In this document: positions 46,932 through 57,617 of the stretch, piece after piece
Numbering within the stretch: the first letter of the stretch is position 1
Layout: every line of letters starts with the position of its first letter
From: Cymbidium sinense
Lineage: Eukaryota; Streptophyta; Magnoliopsida; Asparagales; Orchidaceae
Length of the DNA: 64,000 nt
NCBI GenBank assembly: GCA_021442155.1
Contig: CM038222.1
Coordinates: forward strand, 53,129,352 to 53,193,351
Direction: 5' to 3'
Position numbers and translations under genes: made by a program
Notes under the pieces: generated by a model
Told to the model about the DNA's origin: nothing
The model's database searches: none
The model's input: only the letters and a program-made list of their open reading frames with translations

Positions 46932-48771
46932 TTCAAACTTCAAAGCATCATACTTATCGCCATCTTAATCAAGTGTGTTTTCTTGAAGAAAGGGAAAAAA
47001 AACAAGTTAAGTGTGTTGATTTAAAAGGCCAACAGTTTAAATTTAATCATTAAGAACTGATGCTGCCGCTCCGCTCGTTGAATAAACTTCACCTCGTCAA
47101 TATTGAACGACATTCAAACTGAAGAAGATCAGTTAATTTAATTTGAAAGGCCCACACGCCACACTGTAGGTAATTGTTAATCTCCTTTTGAATAATCGTG
47201 GTATCTTGGAAGGAAGATTGCAATAATTTACTGCATCCATGTCATTGACTTACTTTATTTGTTCAATATCCCTTCATCGTCTCCTTTTTATGGGTTTAAT
47301 TTTCATTAAGGTTTGAAATTTATATGCTTCTAGGGGTTGGTTATTAAAAAAAACAAAAAAAACAAAAAAATAAAAAAATAAAAAACAAATAAAAAACAAA
47401 AAAGAAAATTAATTCAAATGTAACTCGAACATTGCTAAATTTTGTTGTAGGTACCATGGTATGTGGCTATTTTAAAACAAGTTGAAATGATCTTGTCTTG
47501 TGTGGCTCCTGTTGATACTGGTGAATGAGTTGCTATCCACAATCAGCCTCCTCATTCTCTATTTCTTCCACCAAAATCATTCTTACCATCCTATGACTCC
47601 CCTCAAAATTAAGGAAAATTTTATCAAAACACTTTGATTCATGTCATTTAGTTTATTAATATAGTCTCATGTTGATTATCATAAGATAATCATTATGTAG
47701 GATTGTATGATCAATCCGATTCATATATTATTGAATACGAGTGTTGCCCTTAGGATGCCCTATATGTCTATTATTATCATTATGCCTTTTTAGGCTACAA
47801 TGAGTGTGGTATTCATATTAATGTTAAATAAAAAGTTAAAATCATAGACTCATTTATTTTTTTTATAGTTGCTTGGACTTGAAGGGATGCATTCACGAAT
47901 ATGAACATAAAGATGGACCAATTCTTTGACTAGATCACTATATTTGAAGATTGAAAGATTAATTTGCATTATAAATAAAGTTGGTTTCAATCTATCACCC
48001 ACTCATATTTTCATGATTAGCACTTCAATAAGTTAGTTGATTTTTCTTGTGATAGGGGATCCTCCTATGTTGATTACTAAATTAATTGATTCAACAAGCT
48101 CATACTCAAAATATCAATGAGGATTCTTGCACCACTTTTGAGGTTTCATGGAAAGACTTTGCATTAATATTCATCAAAAGATACTTGAAAGAAAAAAATA
48201 TTCCATAGGCTCTACTAACTTTAACCTCTATAATGATCCACTAGATGATCAAGAGGTATTTGATCTATGAGGATATCAACGTTGATGAAATATTAGTGAG
48301 AAAACTTTTAGTAATTGTGTGATGCATTCTAATGACCTTGAAGAACAATATTAACTAGAAGAATATTGCTACTTTTTAAGAATGGGGATGAGACATGGAA
48401 ACAAATAATAGATAACAACAATTGCATGAACATTACTTTAACTCTATTATGATAAAGATGAGGCTTACTCTTGTACAATATCCCTAACCACCATATAAGG
48501 GTACTAAGTATCTCTAATCTCTCATCACATCTTATCTTAATTTAGTTGATCACATTTACAAGTCATATATTATGTTTTAACCTACATATAAATGTCAACC
48601 ATATCCTTTTAGTTTCCTCATAGCTCTATAATTTGGACGTCACTAATTTTATAGAGGCATAAAGTCGGAAGCAAAAATATCCAATAATTACTATTTAATA
48701 TCAATATTAAATCTTAACATTCTCAAAACTCTTTATATATATCATACACGTATAATCTACATTCATACAAA
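46932..48771. other. Flank of LINE 2 with remains of repeat D; no gene
   Basis: Parts of repeat D lie at about 47185-47240 and 47640-47790. An A-rich run with scattered C and T covers 47346-47410. The remainder (about 47870-48770) is AT-rich and holds no recognisable gene or element end. Confidence 0.5.
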
Positions 48772-48933
48772 TAATTTTCTAAACCGAATATGGTCAAATA
48801 AAATCTTATATATGAAGCTCATTAGGTTAACAACTTAATTAAAATTAATGGACATTTAAGTTAATTAACACAAGCAATGATTTTTCTACATCTTTAAAAA
48901 CTCTTTGAAATACCCTAGATAAAAGTTTGATCT
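48772..48933. repeat. Repeat C, copy 2, left half
   Basis: This matches about 37722-37886 closely (for example GAAGCTCATTAGGTTAAC at 37766 and 48816). It ends with GATCT (48929-48933), the left target duplication of the LTR element that starts at 48934. The right half resumes at 54669. Confidence 0.85.
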
Positions 48934-49924
48934 TGTTGCGTGCTAGAAAACCAGTCGCGGTAGAGTGAAAGTTTACGCCTTAGCCTTGTGAAGTCCACAT
49001 TTAAAGATAACAAGAGACACCTGCAATTTTAATGTGGAAAACCTCAAAAGAGGGGAAAACCACGGGCCTAGTAAAAAAGCTTCCACTATGTATCTGAGTA
49101 TAAAATCTTCCGATAACGGGATTGAATCATATGAGAGAGGAATAACCGTAAATAACAATGATCAGTTGTAATCATCCGATGGTGGAGATGCGGTAACTCT
49201 GGAATACATGGTACAATTAGTGACGCTTGGTGGCGATGGTTGATGGTCAGCCGAGAGTGCAATCTTGTTTTGCGATCTTGGAGGATCTTCAAGCTGAGCT
49301 CTCTTCCTCCTCACTTGGCTTTTCCTCTTCCTCCGCTTCTGGACTCTTCTTTTCTTCCTTGCTTGGACTCTTCTTCTTCTTCCTTGCTCTGCTCTTCCTC
49401 TTCTTCCTTGCTTGGACTCTTCCTCTTCTTCCTTGCTTGGACTCTTCCTCTTCTTCCTTGGGGCGTGATTGACTGCAAGGATCACGGTGGCGGCGGTTTG
49501 ACCACCGCCGAGCGGTGGCTCCTCTTCTTCACTTGTTCCAGCCTCTTCACTTGGCTCCATTTGTTCTCCTCTTGGTGTGAGGAATGAAGGCTATTTATAG
49601 ATGGGAGGAGGGCATTCTTGTAAATTCATGTAAAGCCTGCACCACTCCTCGATCGGACGGCTCGATGATTCCTTCGATCATTTGATGTATTTTAAGCATT
49701 TGGATGTCCAAATGAAGTCGAATTATGAAATCTTAGGCTCAGATCCTCCCGAGACGCCGATTTGACTATAAACACTCTATATTTGAGAGCTTTTGAGATT
49801 TAATTGATGTCCCAAATATTCCAATGATATTTCAAGTGCTTGATCTCGACGGTTTTGACTCAAAATCATATCGCTGACATCAAGATTTGTGCTTTGACTA
49901 GTGGTATTTTGAGAGCTATATCGT
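48934..49924 (-). repeat. 3' LTR of the non-coding element
   Basis: 991 bp. It shares with the other LTR the AAAACCAG/GAGTGAAAGTTTAC start, the CTTCCACTATGTATC block, the 25 bp pyrimidine-rich tandem repeats (about 49370-49455, five or so units of CTTGGACTCTTCCTCTTCTT plus CCTTG), the TATA (CTATTTATAG, 49591-49600, minus sense) and the ATCATTTGATGTATTTTAAG block. Its inner end reads ATATCG instead of ATATCA. Confidence 0.85.
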
Positions 49925-50560
49925 CTATTTTTGGATGACATTAGCTTAATCATCCAAAAATATATGTGTCAAATGCTCAAAATAACGAATTCTTCAACGA
50001 AATGTGCAATGAATCATACATTTTGAGAGAATAAACCATCATAAAAATACAAAATTATGATCATGGAAGAAGATGTAGTGGGCAAAATTTTGAGGTTATG
50101 GAGCTATTTGGATACGTAAGTTTTCGTGTGTTTCGGGGACACGGGCGCCTGCGGCGGCCCGTAGATGTCAGCGGCTATGCAAGGCTGCAAGCATGCCCTG
50201 GTATGTCTGTCGGCTAATGGCCGATGAGTCTGGTCGCACATGTCACATGGCTGGATGGGATCGCTCCACGGCCATTCCGTGATCGTCGTCACACCGATAA
50301 CTCAGCGGCCATTCCGCTGTCGGGGCTATTCCGCCGAATCTGCTCATCGCATATCCGGGTGAAGCCCGGTCGAATGCCAGGTTAAGGCTACGCTTCATAC
50401 ATGGCTGGGCCACGCCAAGGGTCAGCGGGCCCGGCCGAGAAATTGGGCAGTTTTGAGCCGTTTTGAACCGTTTTTTGAGGGGGTTTTACCATTTTGCCCT
50501 TGTGGGGGGTTATAAATACCCCCCTAGGATGAGAGGGAGAGGCACACATTTTCCCTCCTT
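49925..50560 (+). promoter_or_regulatory. Internal tract with plus-strand TATA promoter-like site
   Basis: After 180 bp of AT-rich sequence, GC-rich DNA begins near 50120. At 50511-50518 a clear TATA box (TATAAATA) sits in a setting of G runs and C runs typical of plant LTR promoters (preceding TTTTACCATTTTGCCCTTG, following CCCCCCTAGG). It is opposite in orientation to the host element. It may be a fragment of a nested LTR that fed the tandem arrays, or an internal promoter. Confidence 0.45.
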
Positions 50561-50584
50561 TCTTCTTGAGTGAGGGTTCGGAGG

Positions 50585-51745
50585 TGATCAAGAGGGTGAT
50601 CAAGAGGCGATCAGGGAGGCGATCAAGGAGGCGATCAAGGAGGCGATCATCACTGCGGCATACGCCGTGTTCCGCTTACCACGCCGGACCGTCCGTTAGG
50701 ATCAAGGAGGCGATCGGCACGCATACGTGGTTCCGCACGGCCACGCGGACCGTCCGGTTAGCGGTGATCAAGGCCCACGCATAGTCTGGTTCCGCGACGC
50801 CACCGGACCGCCGCCGTTAGAGGTGATCAAGGCGCAGCGGTACACGCCGTTTCCCGCACGCCATGTCTGACCGTCCGTTAGGGCGATCTCATGGCAGATG
50901 GCCGTGGTTCGCATCGCCACGCCGACCGTCCGTTAGGGGCGATCAAGGCCTGCATACGTCATTCCGCCATCGGCCACGCCGACCGCCCGGGTTAGAGGTG
51001 ATCGCGCCGGTACACGTGTTCCCGGCGACGCCACCGCCGTGTTGAGGCGATCGCGCCCGCTGCACGCGTTCGCCATCTTACCGCCGACCGTCCGTTAGCG
51101 GCGATCGCGCCCACGACATCGCCGTGGTTCCGCCCGTCGCATCCCGCTGACGTCGGGTTAGAGGCGATGGCCACGCAGACACGCCGTTTCCGCACGGCCA
51201 TGTCGGACCGTCCGTTAGGGAGTATCGCGCTCACGGTATACGCCGTGGTTCCGCCATCCCGGACCGCCCGCGGCGATCAAGGCCACGGCGGATACGCGTG
51301 GTTCCGGCTACCGCCACGCTGACCGCCCGTTAGAGGTGATCGCCCACGACACGCCGGTTCCGCCACGCCACCGTCCGTGGGGAGGCGATCGCGTCTGCGC
51401 GTAGTGGTTCCGCCACGCCACGCGACCGTCCAGCGGGCGATCGCCCATGGTACACGCCGTGGTCGCTTCCGCCTCGTCGGCATCGCCCGCCGGATCGCTC
51501 GTTAGAGGTGATCAAGGCCCACACGCCGGGGAGCTTCCGCCCCGGCGATCGCCCGCCGATCGGAGGTTGGGCGCACCGGCACACCGCCCGTCCGCCCACT
51601 GGATCGCCTGTTAGAGGATCAAGGCCCACGGACGCCGTTCGCCGCGCTGACCGTCCGGGTTTGGAGGCGATCAAGGCCACCAGATACGCCGTGGTTCCGC
51701 TTACCGGCCTGCCGACCGTCCGGGGTTAGAGGATCACCGTGGGGC
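50585..51745. repeat. GC-rich tandem array 1 with palindromic core
   Basis: About 18 degenerate units of roughly 50-75 bp follow the pattern GTTAGAGGCGATCAAGGCCC, then CACGGTATACGCCGTGG, then TTCCGC-x-CGCCACGCCGACCGTCC. The middle block is a near-perfect inverted repeat. Clear units lie near 50650, 50715, 50835, 50890, 50945, 51235, 51285, 51345, 51450 and 51675. Many small indels separate units. ORFs on both strands are by-products of GC-richness. Confidence 0.82.
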
Positions 51746-52800
51746 GACGGGTAAGATGCTCGACGATGGGGACTAACGACATTGGTCGGCGATGGTGACT
51801 TGTGCGGGTGGTCGGCGAGATAACCACCATGGTGGTGACCGGCGAGATTGCCTACGATGGTCGGCGCGGGGTAGTGGGCGGTGACCGACCGCATGGCGTC
51901 GACGGGTGGTCGGCGACTGCCGACGGCCGACAGATCTTTGACCTATCCGAGGTTGTTTGTCGAGTGTTACCCGATGACGTTAACTGCGGAGTGGTACAAA
52001 GTTTTGACCTATCCGATTGTTTGTCGTGACCCGGCGACATTAACCCGCGGTAGAGTGGGTACAAAGTTTTGACCTTTCTAGGTTATTGGTCGGAATATTA
52101 TTCGCCGACGCTAACCTGATGGAAGAGGCCGTGGAAGTCCAAGGACCTTTTGACCTTTCCCGAAGTTGTTTGTCGAAGTTTTGCTCGATGACATTAACCC
52201 GTATGGAAGAGGCCGGAAGTCCAAGGACCTTTGACCTTTCCGGTTGTTAGTCGAAGTTTTGCTCGGCGACATTAACCCGTATGGAAGAGGCCGGAAGTCC
52301 ACCAAGGACCTTTTGACCTTTCCGGTTGTTAGTCGAAGTTTTACCGGCGACGCTAACCCGCATGGAAGAGGTCGGGAAGTCCACCAGGACGCTTGACCTA
52401 TCCCGGTTGTTAGTCGAGTTTTACCGGCGACGCAACCCGCACGGAAGAGGTCAAATTGAATCCGCTGAGGTAGTCGATGTGGGCGACGGCGCCGATTAGG
52501 CTGCGATGACCGCCATTAATGGCGACCGAAGATTGCCACGATGGTCGGCGGACCGACGACGGTACGGATGACCGACGCCAGTGATGACGGCGATTACCGA
52601 ATAGTTAGCGGCGACCGGCGGAGGTAGCGGCGTGATTGGTGAGGCCGGCGGCGGTGACCGCTATTGGTTGGCGGCCAACGGGTCGCGGCACCGAATGGTT
52701 GTCGACGTAATCGACGTTAATCGGCGATGACCGGCGAAGATGGTGATGCCGGGCGATGGTCGCGGCAAACGAATGGTACGATGGTGACCGGTGACGATGA
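51746..52800. repeat. GGCGA-rich segments around the first block of array 2
   Basis: Two stretches (51746-51945 and 52450-52790) consist of short degenerate GATGGTCGGCGA/GACCGGCGA motifs. Between them lie about seven units of array 2, each starting TTTGACCTWTCC (51948, 52002, 52066, 52148, 52229, 52311, 52392). Confidence 0.7.
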
Positions 52801-53425
52801 GGATTTTGACCCATCCAAGGTTGTTTGTGGTGTTATCCGGCGACATTAACCTGCGAGGGGTACAAAGTTTTTTTTTTTTTTTTTTTGACCTTTCGGGTTA
52901 TTTGTCGAGCTTTTGCTCGATGACATTAACCCGCATGGAAGAGATCGCAGAAGTCCACCAAGGACGCTTTGACCTTTCCGGGTTGTTTGTCGAAGCTTTT
53001 GCTCGACATTAACCCGTGGAAGAGATCGCAGAAGTCCACCAAGGACGCTTTTGACCTTTCCGGGTTGTTTGTCGAAGCTTTTGCTCAATGACATTAACCC
53101 GCACGGAAGAGATCGCAGAAGTCCACCAAGGACATTTTGACCTTTCCCCGGGTTGTTTGTCGAGCTCGCGACATTCGACGCAACTTATGGAAGAGGTCGC
53201 GAAGTCCACCAAGGACCTTTTGACCTTTCCCGGTTGTTTGTCGAAGTTTTGCTCGATGACATTAACCCGCATGGAAGAGGCCGGAAGTCCACCAAGGACC
53301 TTTTGACCGTTAGTCGAGTTTTACTGGCGACGTTAACCCGTATGGAAGAGGTCGGGAAGTCCACCAAGGACGTTTGACCTATCCCGGGTTGTTAGTCGAA
53401 GTTTTACCGACGCAACCCGCAGGAA
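52801..53425. repeat. Tandem array 2, second block
   Basis: About eight units of 60-95 bp start near 52802, 52880, 52968, 53048, 53135, 53219, 53302 and 53373. The consensus runs TTTTGACCTTTCCGGGTTGT, TTGTCGAAGTTTTGCTCGAT, GACATTAACCCGCATGGAAG, then AGGTCGCGAAGTCCACCAAG and GACC. Read on the minus strand, adjacent units stay open for a while (repeated WWTS and SSSKTSTNN motifs). No start context or known family supports a protein. A 20 bp T run interrupts the block at about 52868-52887. Confidence 0.8.
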
Positions 53426-53683
53426 GAGGTCAAATATTCAGTATGAGCTTGTGAGTTGACTATTGATCTTTGCCTTTTCATTGGTGCCGACTTGCTTATC
53501 TTTTGAGATTAAGAGTTGCCCCCGCCCGATGTAATCAAGGAACAAAGTTTGATGAATTCATTCTTCGCCATGCTTCTTTAAAAGCTTGAAATGATCCACC
53601 TCGATGGTGGTTTTGATCTGTTGGGAAACTTGTCATACAAGATGAAATAATGGGAATCAGATCCCACGACGGCCAAACCGCTA
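53426..53683. other. Unique spacer next to 5' LTR
   Basis: About 250 bp of ordinary composition lie between array 2 and the right LTR. In minus orientation this is where a primer-binding site should start. The sequence there reads TAGCGGTTTGGCCGTCGTGG, which matches no tRNA 3' end clearly. No gene. Confidence 0.5.
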
Positions 53684-54668
53684 TGCATTAGAAAACCAGA
53701 GTGAAAGTTTACTTTAGCCTTGTTGTGAAGTCCAAAGACACCTCAGGTAATTAAAGAGCGAACAAGAGACAAATTTTAACGTGGAAAACCCGAGGGGAAA
53801 ACTGATAAAAGCTTCCACTATGTATCACAGTACAAAATCTTCGATAACGGGATTATAGAATTGCATATGAGAGAGGAATAACAACTGTGTAACAATGATC
53901 AGGTTGTAATTGTTACTGATGGTGGAGATCTGGGTAACTTAGGGAATACATGGTATTAGTGACGACAGTGGGTGGCGATGGTTGATGGCCAGAGTGCAAT
54001 CTTGCTTGGGGTGCGATCTTGCTTGGAGGATCTTCAAGCTTCAGAGCTCTCTCTTCCTCCTCACTTGGGCTTTTCCTCTTCTTCCTTGCTTGGACTCTTC
54101 TTCTTCTTCCTTGCTTGGGCTCTTCCTCTTCTTCCTTGCTTGGACTCTTCCTCTTCTTCCTTGCTTGGACTCTTCCTCTTCTTCCTTGCTTGGCGGTGAG
54201 GATCGGCGGCCGGTGGCCAGTGGTGGTGGTTAACGGCCGCGTGGTTCTTCTTCACTTGCTCCTCTTCACTTGGCTCCATTTGTTCTTCACTTGGCCTCTC
54301 CCCCTCCTCTTGGTGTGAGGAATGAAGGCCTATTTATAGATGGGAGGAGGGGCATTCTTGTAAATTCATGTAAAGCCCTCCCTCGACGGAGTGGATGATT
54401 CCTTCGATCATTTGATGTATTTTAAGCATTTGGATGTCCAAATGAAGTCAGAATTATAAAATCTTAGGCTCGTTAGATCCGGCTCGTCGAGACGCTCGAT
54501 TTGACTATAAACACTCTATATTTGAGAGCTGTTTTGAGATTTAATTGATGTCCCAAATATTCCAATGATATTTCAAGTGCTTGATCTCGATCGGTTTTGA
54601 CTCAAAATCATATCGCTTTCGACATCAAGATTTGTGCTTTGACTAGTGGTATTTTGAGAGCCATATCA
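53684..54668 (-). repeat. 5' LTR of the non-coding element
   Basis: 985 bp, collinear with the left LTR. It has the AACGTGGAAAACCCGAGG block (about 53778), pyrimidine-rich 25 bp repeats (about 54065-54200), a minus-strand TATA (54330-54339) and the terminal CCATATCA. Its left boundary is degenerate (TGCATTAGAAAACC against TGTTGCGTGCTAGAAAACC in the other LTR). Confidence 0.83.
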
Positions 54669-55105
54669 GATCTAAAATACTCTATATCTTATTATAAATT
54701 GTTTTGATTCTTATCATTTCATTCAAGCAAATTTCAAGGCAATAAGTTTAATACAATTTGAGTATTTTGTTCATCTATTCTTCAGTCAAATTGACTATTC
54801 CTTTCATCTTTTATTCTTAACATCTTGTTTATATATTGTTAATTTATGGAGCGATTATGTCAAACTATCTAAAATATATTGTCGACTTAGAGTTCTTAAT
54901 TTTGTTGGTTGAGCTAGGTGTTGAGATCGGGAGTCAGAGGAGACACCCCAGGACAAAAAATTTTTTTGTGTGCATAGTGCTATGACATGGATGTCTTAAC
55001 TTTAGAAACAAAGAAGATAGTGTATCAACGTCAGGAGGTCTGCCCTAAGATCATGGATTTGCACTAGAAAGACAGAAAAGTGCCTCGGTGCTACAACAAG
55101 AAACA
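54669..55105. repeat. Repeat C, copy 2, right half
   Basis: This begins with the right-hand GATCT duplication and continues collinear with 37887-38340, including GACATGGATGTCTTAACTT and AGACAGAAAAGTGCCTCGGT. It diverges after about 55105, where copy 1 runs into the gypsy LTR. Confidence 0.85.
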
Positions 55106-55341
55106 CGACTCACCACTTAATTCCAAGGCAGATGTCAATATTTTGACACTTTAGCGGGTACTAGAACTCATGCGAAGAACTTGAAGAACAATAGCGGCGC
55201 GTTATGAAATGATAGAGTTCCTATTTATGTACTTTTCTACAATTTTTGTATCACTCTTTTGATTTTCTCTTCATAAGAAGCGAGTGCATGCCTTAGAGTG
55301 TGAAAAATGTATATACTTGAGTGAAGTATAAATTATACTAT

Positions 55342-55374
<33 letters not shown>

Positions 55375-55502
55375 TTTATAGTGAATTTCTTGATATGGTG
55401 TGGCTCCATAATTTTTCCCGTTCTCAAGTTTTTTCTTATTAAATTTAGTGTTTTTTGTGATCTTGTATTTTATTCATTTATGTTTAATGTTATGTGTGTA
55501 TG
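55106..55502. other. Intergenic with CT/TA microsatellite
   Basis: A (CT)n run passes into (TA)n at about 55341-55374. No gene is recognised. Confidence 0.6.
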
Positions 55503-55784
55503 TAGGGCTGTCAAAAAAGTTCGTTGTTCACGAATAGCTCGTGTTCAGCTCGTTAAGTAGCTTGTGTTCGGCTTGTTCATTAACTAAACGAGCCGAACAT
55601 GAATAGACATTTCAAGCTCAATATATAAATGAGCCGAACATGAACAATCATTTATTCAATCGTGTTCGGCTCGATTTAGCTCGAAATAAAAATTATATTA
55701 TATTATATTATTATTTTATTACTATTATTATTATTATTATTATTATTACTATTATTTTTATTTATTACTATTATTATTTATTTA

Positions 55785-55828
<44 letters not shown>

Positions 55829-55848
55829 ATACAACACACACACACACA

Positions 55849-55905
<57 letters not shown>

Positions 55906-56073
55906 GTTAAAGTTTTTTGTTATGTAAAAGATTGTCCAGGTTAATTTCTCATAAAGATTTTAAACAACAATTTTTGAAATTTGAACATTTCCAGGCAACA
56001 CACGACAAAACAATTTTCAAAGCAGGCAAACGAATAAGGGTTCGACTCAAGCTCGACTTCGTTTACACCCCTA
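55503..56073. mobile_element. MITE-like element with TAGGG ends and nested microsatellites
   Basis: The left end TAGGGCTGTCAAAAAAGTTC and the right end (reverse complement TAGGGGTGTAAACGAAGTCG) form imperfect inverted repeats, and GAGCCGAACATGAA motifs occur in the left arm. TAGGG ends are common in small non-autonomous hAT-like elements. Flanks are GTGTGTATG on the left and GTGTGTGTATG on the right, which could be an 8-9 bp duplication altered by GT slippage. The centre holds (TAT)n (about 55705-55830), (CA)n (about 55835-55850) and (TA)n (about 55855-55901). No ORF. Confidence 0.5.
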
Positions 56074-56787
56074 TGTGTGTGTATGCTTGTGTGTCATTAG
56101 AGCAAGATTTGTAGGAAATTTTAGAAAGTGATATGATCCTATAAGTGTTGCCTCATAAAAAAGAATTCTAAGAATTCGATTATCCAAATAAAGGCATTGT
56201 TTAGCTCCCAAGATATTTGGATGGTCATTAAAAAGACCATATTGAGTTTCCAAATAAAGCTGGATTTTTAATGATCTATAAGGACTTTTGAAGGAAAGTA
56301 AAAAAGAAGAATAAAAAGGAGCTTTTCTTTATATTTCCAAACTTAAATAAAGCTAAAATCATGAAGGTAGTTGTGGCATCTATGATTACACTTATTGCAT
56401 AAAAGAGTTGATCTATTATTAAATGGATGTAAAATCTATTTTATAAATAGATTAATTAAATAATTATATATTATCAAACTCTTAAAATATATTTAAAACA
56501 ATCATGAATCAAAATTTATAAAATAAAAACTAATTTATGTGGCCTAAGGTGCATACTAAGAGTATGAAATGTATAATAATTGATTCTTATTTCAACCAAA
56601 ATGTGTATATTCAATGCCCGCCCGTATGAAAAGATCTGTGCATGAAGATGCTTAAAAAATAGAGATATTGTATTTATTTGCATATTGAAGATATTATCTT
56701 TATATGTAATTAATCTACTTATATCTAACAAGATCATGAAAACTATGATAAGAGAATTTGAGATGTCACATACTTGACTTATATTCT
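56074..56787. other. Intergenic, no gene seen
   Basis: AT-rich sequence between the MITE-like element and the LTR upstream of the P450. No coding frame of interest. Confidence 0.5.
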
Positions 56788-57617
56788 TGATATGATCTTG
56801 AAAATTCTTACGTGAATCTTGATAGCAATTAAATCAAGACTAACTTAGAGATCGGCGTTTATTATCAATCAACTCTTAAACATGGAGTATTTATAGTCAA
56901 ATCGGCGTCTTGACGAGCGGATCTAACAAGATCTCATAATTACTTCATTTTGCATTCAAATACACAAAATACATCATATGATCAAAGGAATCATTTTAAG
57001 TCGTCCGATGGAGAGGTGGTTAAGTTTGCGTGTATTTACGAGCGTCGCTTCTAATCTATAAATCATTCTTCATGAGAGGAGGCAAGAGAGAGAGCTCTAA
57101 AACTTGAAACTCCTTCTGGCATAATTGTGCCACCACTCGACGGTTGTTGATCACCCCCGTTGGTTACCAACCGTCAGGCCCCGCGATCCTTGCCGTTGTC
57201 AATCATCGGTTGTCGCCGACCACTCATGGCCTCGTGGCCATATGATCAATCCTGTCACCGGATCATCGCCGACCGGCCGCATTGACTATCGTGTCCGCCC
57301 ATTCTCGACATGTCGGTCACCATCCGACGACCTTCATCGTGGTCGGCCGACCCGTTCACCATTACTTATATGGGTTGTTGGGTGATTTTGGGATTCTGTC
57401 GCCCTTCTCATATACAATTATATAATCCCGTTATCGGAAAACTTATCCAAATATAATATATAGTTGAATTTCTTGGGTACGTGATTTTTCCCCTCTTGTC
57501 GAGGTTTTTCACGTTAAAAAATTATGGAGTTTTTTTTGTTCACTCTTTAAATATCTGTGTGTGTGCTGGATTTCACAACAAGGCTAGGGCGTAAACTTTT
57601 ACTCTACCGCGACTGGT
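56788..57617 (+). repeat. Truncated LTR fused to the P450 gene
   Basis: In plus orientation this starts TGATATGATCTTGAAA, like the sense start of the 48.9-54.7 kb LTRs (TGATATGGCTCTCAAA). It contains the ATCATATGATC/CAAATACAC block, a TATA box (TATAAAT, 57057-57063), a GAGAGAGAGCTC block, the ATCCCGTTATCGG block (about 57425) and GTTTTTCACGTTAAAAA (about 57504). It ends at CTCTACCGCGACTGGT (57603-57618), about 17 bp short of the terminal GCACGCAACA of the family, where P450 coding sequence starts. It is about 830 bp. No target duplication can be tested because the 3' end is lost. Confidence 0.8.

Larger units (their letters stand above)
48934..54668 (-). mobile_element. Non-coding LTR retrotransposon with GC-rich tandem arrays
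   Basis: The 5735 bp element is bounded by TGTTGCGTGC on the left and CCATATCA on the right, with a perfect 5 bp duplication GATCT (48929-48933 and 54669-54673). The two LTRs are directly repeated (48934-49924 and 53684-54668) and read on the minus strand (TATA boxes near 54330 and 49591). Between them lie about 3.7 kb with no gag, protease, RT or integrase reading. Instead there are two GC-rich tandem arrays and a plus-strand TATA tract. No clear primer-binding site or polypurine tract was seen. The unoccupied site survives in repeat C copy 1 at 37882. It must have used proteins from a related autonomous element. A nested origin of the interior cannot be excluded. Confidence 0.88.

Noticed and set aside
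49162..49560. Lys/Glu-rich minus-strand ORF in the LTR
   Set aside because: It is the translation of the 25 bp purine-rich tandem repeats; the same pattern occurs in the other LTR in different frames.
50100..53430. GC-rich block as bacterial contamination or a high-GC gene cluster
   Set aside because: It is enclosed by plant LTRs with a matching target duplication, consists of degenerate tandem units, and has no start sites or domains. The many ORFs on both strands follow from base composition.
53641..53683. Primer-binding site next to the 5' LTR
   Set aside because: The sequence only loosely resembles known plant PBS motifs and would need several gaps, so it was not annotated.
56788..57617. 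P450 first exon hidden upstream
   Set aside because: The upstream sequence matches the LTR family up to the base where P450 homology starts, and no hydrophobic anchor with a start codon is readable there.
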